Source: Botryosphaeria dothidea (taxonomy: Eukaryota > Ascomycota > Dothideomycetes > Botryosphaeriales > Botryosphaeriaceae). From it: a stretch of DNA of 64,000 nucleotides. This document shows, piece after piece, positions 57,907 through 64,000 of the stretch. Under the pieces are notes generated by a model. The model was not told the origin of the DNA and ran no database searches. It was given only the letters and a program-made list of their open reading frames with translations. The stretch covers positions 2,976,001-3,040,000 of the forward strand of contig WWBZ02000062.1 of NCBI GenBank assembly GCA_011503125.2, written 5' to 3'. Position 1 is the stretch's first letter. The number at the start of each line of letters is the position of its first letter. Made by a program: the position numbers and the translations under genes.

Positions 57907-60900
57907 ATGGCCGAGCGGCTTAGGATCCGGGAGCTGACCAGGTGAATTCTGGAGCCCCCTGCTTCGCGGAATCCAAAGCTAAACCCTGCTGCTAGTTACT
58001 TTGCTGCTGTTGGCATCCATGCAGAGGAGACCGCCGACCCACGCTCGACGTCGCTCCTACCAGAGCCCACCCTGTCTGACGATGCCGTCCTCAACGCTCT
58101 TGCACAGATTGGTTCTCTACGCCTGCAATGCGACCGTGCCTTCGTCTCGCTGATCAGTCAGCAATGGCAGTACATCATTGCTGAGTCTGCGCCCTCTCTC
58201 CCCTACCATCGCGAGAACGTTGGACCAAGCGACAGACTATGCCTGGGCTTCACTGCCATTGCCAGTGAAATGGCCATTTGCCTGAACACGCTCAAATGCT
58301 TCACTGACACAACGGGCAAACTCGCCATCAATGACTTCAACACACAGGCCGATGATGTCAAATACATCATTCGAGACCTTCGTCAAGATTCAATGTTCTG
58401 CGCTCGTCCCTACGTAACTGGCTGGCCCAGCATACGCGCATACCTGGAGGTTCCGCTGCGGACGTCTGCCGGCCATGTCATCGGCTCCTACTGCGTTGTA
58501 GACTCGCAACTGCGTGACGACTTCAACGACAGCGCGGTGTGCATCATGGCCGAGGTCGCGCAGAGCATCATGGACCACCTCGACCTGCTCAAAACGAAAC
58601 AGCAATACGAACGAGCCGAGCGTTTGGTCAGAGGATTGGGCGTCTTTGTAGACGGCTGCTCAAGCCTGCAAGATGTTCCGCGGCACGGCAGTACCCACGC
58701 ACCGCCTGATACTGTTCCACTTCGCGATGGCTTGCTGAGCGAGGACAGCAAACAGGCACCGTCGTGTTCTCTAGGCCCCGGTTTGGAAAAAGCCTCTGAG
58801 ACAACACCATCTTCCGTGGAAACCGATAATTCAAGTCATGCAGAGCTCCCCACGCCATTGAGCTCCTTCACGGATGTTGATCCCTTGGATCTCCAATGTC
58901 ATCTGACTAAGCCCAACGAAGGCCCTCAGTCCTTCCCAGATACTATACCTTGTCCTCCCGAACCAAATTCATCGCGGCCACCTGCACCGCGGGATGTCCA
59001 ACTAACATTCTCCCGAGCTGCCAACCTCATCCGCGAGGGAACTTCTATCGAAGGAATAATTTTTCTAGACGCCTGCCCTACCGGCTTTGGGAAACTTTAC
59101 AATACTTCCAGCCGCAAACAGCGACACATGTCAGATGAATCATTGGACAAAACCGGCGTTCATTTATCGAAGGACGTCAAGCGTGGCGCCATGTGTGAAA
59201 TACTCGGGTCCTCCACTGGCTCTCACACGGCGCCCATCAGCGAAAATTTCAATGTACCGGAAGAACTTCTCCAGCGCTTGATCCACACCAACCTGCGGGG
59301 TTCTTTGATCTACGCTGACAAGCATGGCCCAATACCATCTTACGCTAGACGCGCTGATGATCACTTCCGTTATGACACTGAAGGATCAGAGGCCGAACAG
59401 CGGGTAGCAAGGGAGGACATCGAGCAACTGCTCCGTATCGTGCCGCAAGCGCGCTCAGTTCTGTTCCTCCCCCTCTGGGACTACCAAAACAATACCTGGT
59501 ACGCGGCTGCGATTGGCTGGACGACGGATCCCACATGCTCTTTTGAAGAAAGGGACATGACGTACATGTCAGCGTTCAGCAACTCCATCATGATCGAGAT
59601 CGCGCGGCTGGACGCGCTCGTGGTTGGTATGGCTAAGGGAGACTTCCTCTCCTGTATCAGCCACGAGTTCCGCTCTCCTCTACATGGAATCATGGCAAGC
59701 ACCGAGCTTCTGGAGGAGGCGTTGCAAGATTCGGAACAGAAACAGCTGACTGGTATGATCAAGTCGTGCGCGACAACACTGATCGACACGACAAACCATC
59801 TCTTAGACTACGCGAAGATCAATCGCCTCGTGAAAGATGGTAGACCGCAACTCAATCACGCTTCGCTTTTACCGGACCAATCGACTCCAGGCCAAGAAGC
59901 AGGTGATATCACGGCGCTCTCTTCGGATGTGGATCTCGCGAAATTAGTAGAGGACGTAGTCGAGGGTGCGTTTCTCGGGAACGCTTGGAAGGGGGAGACG
60001 ATTTTACGCGACATTTCCCCACGCTCACCGGTCGTCGTCACCATGGACATTGAAAGACGAAACAACTGGACCATACGAATAGAATCCGGGGCCTGGCGGC
60101 GGATAGTCATGAACATCTTCGGAAACGCTCTCAAATACACTACAGACGGTTCAATCAAAGTAACCCTAAAGACCGTCGAAACACTCCTTTCTTCCGATTT
60201 ACGTCGCACCGACATCTGCTTTTCAGTAGAGGATACAGGCTGCGGCATGAGCGCGGACTACGTCAAGCGCCAACTGTTCTTGGCATATTCACAAGAAAAT
60301 CCCCTCTCCTCCGGTGTGGGCTTGGGCTTAAATATCGTGCAGCATTTGATCAAAGAGCTAGGCGGCAGGATCGAGGTCGAAAGCACGCCCGAGGTCGGAA
60401 CGCTGGTCCAAGTCATCATCCCGAGCAACGCCAGAATGGAGCTGCTCGAAACGCCCATGGCCTCGAAAATCCTAGAACAGGAATCAATTCAAGCCCTTCA
60501 CCGGAAGACCTTACTCGCCCTCGACTTCGACGCCCCCGAGAGCTCACACTCGCCGAACCCAACGCTCTTGCCAATCTTCACTGTCATGGCCCAAAGCGGA
60601 CTGGGCGTCGATGTGCTCCCGTTGACCGAGGCTCAGGCGTTGCAACAGGGGGGTGCGGAAGACGCGCCGCTGATCGTGTTGTGCCTTTCGCCCCCGACTG
60701 CGCTTCAAAAGCAGCGAGCTCTATTCCGCAACGCCACAGTCTTGGTCCAGCCGTTCGGCCCGAGGAAGGTAGCATGGACGGTCGCAAGGGCCTTCGCACG
60801 CCACAAACCCCGCGATTGCGTCCCGGCAGTACCAGAACCAGCAGCCCGCACAGAAGAGGAAGAACAACCAAGCAGTGGATCATTGAATGCCAACACGGCT

Positions 60901-61446
60901 CTCTCGATAAGGCAGCGTCCGGTCATCGCTCTTCCGGTGGAAGGAAATCCGCAAGACACTCGCGTCGACTCCCCCACGGGGACGAAAGCAGAAACCCCAG
61001 ATGCAAGCTTCCCCGCGCCCTCATCGACGACGTCAACAACAACAACAACGCGGAAAAAGCTGCACGTCCTGGTCGTCGATGACAACCGCGTCAACCTCAA
61101 GGTCCTCACTGCCTACATGTCCAAGCTGCGCTGCACCTACGAGACAGCCATGAACGGCTTCGAGGCGGTGCAGGCCTTCCGAGCAGCCTCCGACAGGCCG
61201 TTCGACTACATCTTCATGGACATCTCGATGCCCATTATGAACGGCTTCGAAGCGACGCGCGAGATCCGCGCGGAAGAGCGCGGCAGGCCGGAGGGCACCG
61301 CGAGGACCGTGATCGTCGCGCTCACGGGGCTCGGCTCAAGCAGCAGTCAGAAGGAGGCGTTCACGAGCGGCATCGACATGTATCTGATCAAACCGGTGCC
61401 GCTAAAGAAACTAAGGGAACTGGTGATTGGGAAGGAAGGGGTCTAG
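57907..61446 (+). CDS. Hybrid histidine kinase with N-terminal GAF-like sensor
   Basis: Exons 57907-57941 and 57996-61446 give 1161 residues; the tiny first exon encodes MAERLRIRELT and makes the frame continuous (intron 54 bases). Residues about 30-205 form a GAF-like domain (LNALAQIGSLRLQCDRAFVSLI, AYLEVPLRTSAGHVIGSYCVVD). A long Pro/Ser linker follows. The H-box is FLSCISHEFRSPLHGI (His568). The ATPase domain has NIFGNALKY (near 718), DTGCGMS and GVGLGLNIV. A receiver lies at the C-terminus (LHVLVVDDNRVN; phospho-acceptor Asp1087 in FMDISMPIMNG; Lys in YLIKPVPL). It is a cytosolic phosphorelay sensor feeding Ypd1-type transfer. It matches the fungal GAF-containing hybrid kinase group; the signal is unknown. 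Confidence 0.92.
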
Positions 61447-61565
61447 TATGTTTTAAAAATATTCCCTATCTGAATATTTGAAATCATTTACTAAGAAGGT
61501 ATCAGAGAGACTGAGGTTAACTAATTTTGCGCGGAATTAAAGACTTCTGCGTCAAACATCTTTTT

Positions 61566-62246
61566 TCAAAAATTCGAAGCTGCCTTCACCGTCGATCCGC
61601 CAGTCACGCCGACATCCTTCGTCACGATCGACTGGCCGCCCTTGCTCGTCACCTTGACCGCCACCGTGTCGGTGCCGAAGCCGGACGAGTTCTCGAAGAA
61701 GTTGTACTCGGACCGCGTCGTGTCCTGCCACGTGCTGCCGCCGTCGGTCGACACCTGCAGCGACTCGACCGGCTCGTTGATGTTCTCGGCCTGCAAGCTG
61801 AACCAGTACTGGCTGGTGCCCTCCTTGTTCTTGAGCGTGATGGGCGTGCTGATGCCACAGCTGACGACCTCCCACGTCACGTCGATGATGCCCTCGCTCT
61901 TGGTGCCCAGCTGCGTGAAGGCGTCCTCGAAGAGGTCGAGGTGGTTCGTGCCGCACCCTGGGCACTGGTCGACCACCATGACCTTGATGCTGTTGCCGTT
62001 CGGGCCGGTCACTTTAAGGCACGCGCCGCAGTTGCCTGCATTGTCCCAGTTCGAGTCGGAGAGCGCGGTGCCGTAGATTCCGGAGGGGAGAGCGTAGCCG
62101 GAGAAGGAGCACATGCCGCCGTTGAGGTTGCCGCCGTAGAAGGTGGCTTCGCCGGAGTTGGCGCGCTCGGTGATTGGGCTGGCGAGCGTGGATGGGGTGA
62201 GGAGGAGGGCAGCGAGGGCGCCGGCGCTGGAGAGGTTGAAGAGCAT
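61566..62246 (-). CDS. Secreted expansin-like protein (barwin-type double-psi barrel plus C-terminal beta-sandwich)
   Basis: 226 residues, no intron. The start at 62246 gives a signal peptide (MLFNLSSAGALAALLLTPS); longer in-frame readings upstream lack sense. The barrel has GEATFYGGNLNGGMCSFSGY, ALSDSNWDNAGNCGACLKV, VMVVDQCPGCGTNHLDLFEDAF, keeping the HLDL aspartate of the expansin family. The second domain (TPITLKNKEGTSQYWFSLQA, LQVSTDGGSTWQDT, YNFFENSSG, VAVKVTS) resembles the CBM63-like half of fungal expansins. It loosens plant cell wall contacts without hydrolysis. It converges on the histidine kinase gene, 119 bases away. Confidence 0.9.
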   Translation of the reverse strand: MLFNLSSAGALAALLLTPSTLASPITERANSGEATFYGGNLNGGMCSFSGYALPSGIYGTALSDSNWDNAGNCGACLKVTGPNGNSIKVMVVDQCPGCGTNHLDLFEDAFTQLGTKSEGIIDVTWEVVSCGISTPITLKNKEGTSQYWFSLQAENINEPVESLQVSTDGGSTWQDTTRSEYNFFENSSGFGTDTVAVKVTSKGGQSIVTKDVGVTGGSTVKAASNF

Positions 62247-63830
62247 GGTTGTGAGGTAGTGGCTGTTATTGGAGGTAAAGACTGCGTGAGGACCAGCACG
62301 GAGTGAGTGAATGCCAGCCGGCTGGCGGTGAGAATGAGTGTATTGGTGGAAGTGAAGAAGTACGAGTGAGGAGGGGAGATGAGAGCAGTTTCTCATTTTT
62401 GTAATGGTCATTCATGAGAAATGACATGACTACCGGGTCGACGCGCCGGCGGTCCAGGGTGCGGCTTGGAAATGCGGGTCGTGCGGCGGATCTGCAGATG
62501 GTCTGGACCGATGCTGGGCGGATGCCCTGTGTCTTGAGACCGTTGTGGCGCCGTGGCGCGCGTCGTTTTGATTGACGGTGGAGCAGGATGCAGCGGTCGA
62601 AACGTCATCGTTGCGGGGACGGCTGCGTGACAAGGGCGTTTGGTGTTGAGTCGCGGGCGAGACGACTGCCGGGTACGTCTTAGGTGGATGTTGGTAAGAG
62701 ACTGCATGCCTGCCGGCCATGCGGATGGCGCAAACAACGTACCTGATTCACGGGACCAGTCGAGGCCTTGCATCCAGGTCGAGGAGTGCTGATTGGCTTG
62801 ATGTTGGTGAGACGCAGCCATGACCCCGGCGGCGTTCAGCGCGAGCCGAGAAGGCGCGAAACAAGCTGGCGCAGCTCCCGAACTGCCAGCGTTACAAACC
62901 TCCTCCCGCCTGACATGGTCGCGTCTTCCCTCCGCCTAATACATAGTATGCCGTCTCCTCATAAGTCATGTTTCGCCACATGCCGACTCGACCTACTTTG
63001 TTATTTGTTGCTGTACTACCCGCCTCGCTCACAAGGTTCCTTCCGAAACCACCTTGATTGCCGTCGTCTCTTTTGCGCTGCGACTTCATAACGGATAAAA
63101 GGAATTAGTTGGAGGAGAAATTGCTTTGCACAACCTCATTATTATCGACTGTTAGACGTACATCCACGCCACGTGGACCAACGTTCCAATTCGCATGCAA
63201 TTTCCCTCGCATGCAAGCCATGCGTCAGCGCATCCTATGAAATCGAAGTTCTTCGATCACTTTGACCGGCGATCTGCAGATGCGCTGACAATACAGGTGC
63301 ATGGCGCGTTGATCTCATGGAAATCATTTTGCAGGTACGAGCTTCGTTTCCTTCCGTTTCGCTCGCCTCGCCTGCAAAATTCCGCACCGCTTCGCGAACA
63401 CCTTCGAAGCACGGGAAGTTTGGCGTCGTACGACGTGGACATGACAGGTGAGGTGATTCCAAGCCCAATGGGGTGTTCCTCGGCTATGCACCTTTTACAG
63501 CAGCCGTTCGCCGCTATTGGTCGGCCTGCCTTTTGTTATAAGGAGTTGCGGAATAGCCCGGCATACGCGTCGATCTCAAACTATTGCAGCTGCAAGCGCA
63601 CAGTTTAAAAAAAAAAGACGAAGGTTGGAAACACTCAACCGAATTTCTCCGTCATCGATCTTTCTAAACATACATGCATCCTGACCAACTTTAGGTCTAT
63701 ATCATGATGATGAGAGCTACCACCTCAGTCGTTGCCCCCTTCGGCAAAATTATGGCGGACCGCTAATGGACGGCCACATCATATACAGGCTTTTCTTGGT
63801 GGCTCAAGGTCAAGTTGCATTCTCATCGGT
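62247..63830. other. Intergenic stretch
   Basis: About 1.6 kb. It should contain the expansin-like promoter. An A11 run lies near 63606. No gene, tRNA or repeat that I can support. Confidence 0.4.
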
Positions 63831-64000
63831 TCAACGCCATACTAGAGGATGATGGGAGGTGAAGTTCAGTTGTATACACCTATTGACGACTGGATGCATT
63901 TCATCATCGTCATGTTCTTCTGTTTCCCCTTCATCGAATGAATTTTCTGGATCAGAGTTCCGCTGTTGCTTGTCCTTCTCCAATACCGGCTTCCGCTTTC
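63831..64000 (-). CDS. Possible C-terminal end of a gene running off the right edge
   Basis: A minus-strand frame open from the window edge to TGA at 63833-63831 encodes a charged segment (KPVLEKDKQQRNSDPENSF, DEGETEEHDDDEMHP) and then a short tail. It is too short for a family call and could be chance. Confidence 0.25.
   Translation of the reverse strand, partial: KRKPVLEKDKQQRNSDPENSFDEGETEEHDDDEMHPVVNRCIQLNFTSHHPLVWR

Noticed and set aside
57903..57930. tRNA-like A-box (ATGGCCGAGCGG) suggesting a Ser or Leu tRNA
   Set aside because: No matching B-box (GGTTCGA type) or closing acceptor stem follows. The same bases read well as the first exon of the histidine kinase.

Overview
This window is nuclear DNA from a filamentous ascomycete (Pezizomycotina). 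The evidence is short GT...AG introns of about 49-115 bases, HET and NACHT-type genes, a fungal hybrid histidine kinase, a white-collar-2-like gene, secreted hydrolases, and transposons whose stop codons look like repeat-induced point mutation (C-to-T at CpA). A Dothideomycete or Sordariomycete is likely; the species cannot be named from the sequence. Gene structures below are my own splices, checked for reading-frame continuity and, where I know the family, for its motifs.

Layout. 0-12 kb: a sugar transporter running off the left edge, then a protein-kinase gene split by a 7.3 kb nested insertion. A Copia-type LTR element lies inside what was a 68-base intron, and a 5'-truncated LINE lies inside that element's right LTR. 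Both insertions have target-site duplications. 12-20 kb: an S41 peptidase, then a convergent pair of recognition or incompatibility-type genes (compact NACHT protein and HET protein, 62 bases apart). 20-28 kb: a frameshifted P450, a small hypothetical gene and a DHA2 transporter. 28-34 kb: an M35 peptidase remnant, a secreted unknown and a GH106-like glycosidase. 34-40 kb: a very large HET protein with a disordered middle and a membrane tail.

41-54 kb: a small secreted Bys1-like gene with a late frameshift, a short-chain dehydrogenase, a histidine-phosphatase, a lactonase-like propeller protein, a MetE-like protein and a hypothetical gene. 54-64 kb: a NADAR protein, a WC-2-like PAS/GATA gene broken by an 11-base tandem duplication, a hybrid histidine kinase, an expansin-like protein and the tail of one more possible gene.

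The main theme is decay and conflict. Five loci (kinase, P450, Bys1-like, WC-2-like, M35-like) are interrupted or truncated, next to two HET genes and one STAND ATPase. I see no CRISPR array, rRNA or convincing tRNA gene.
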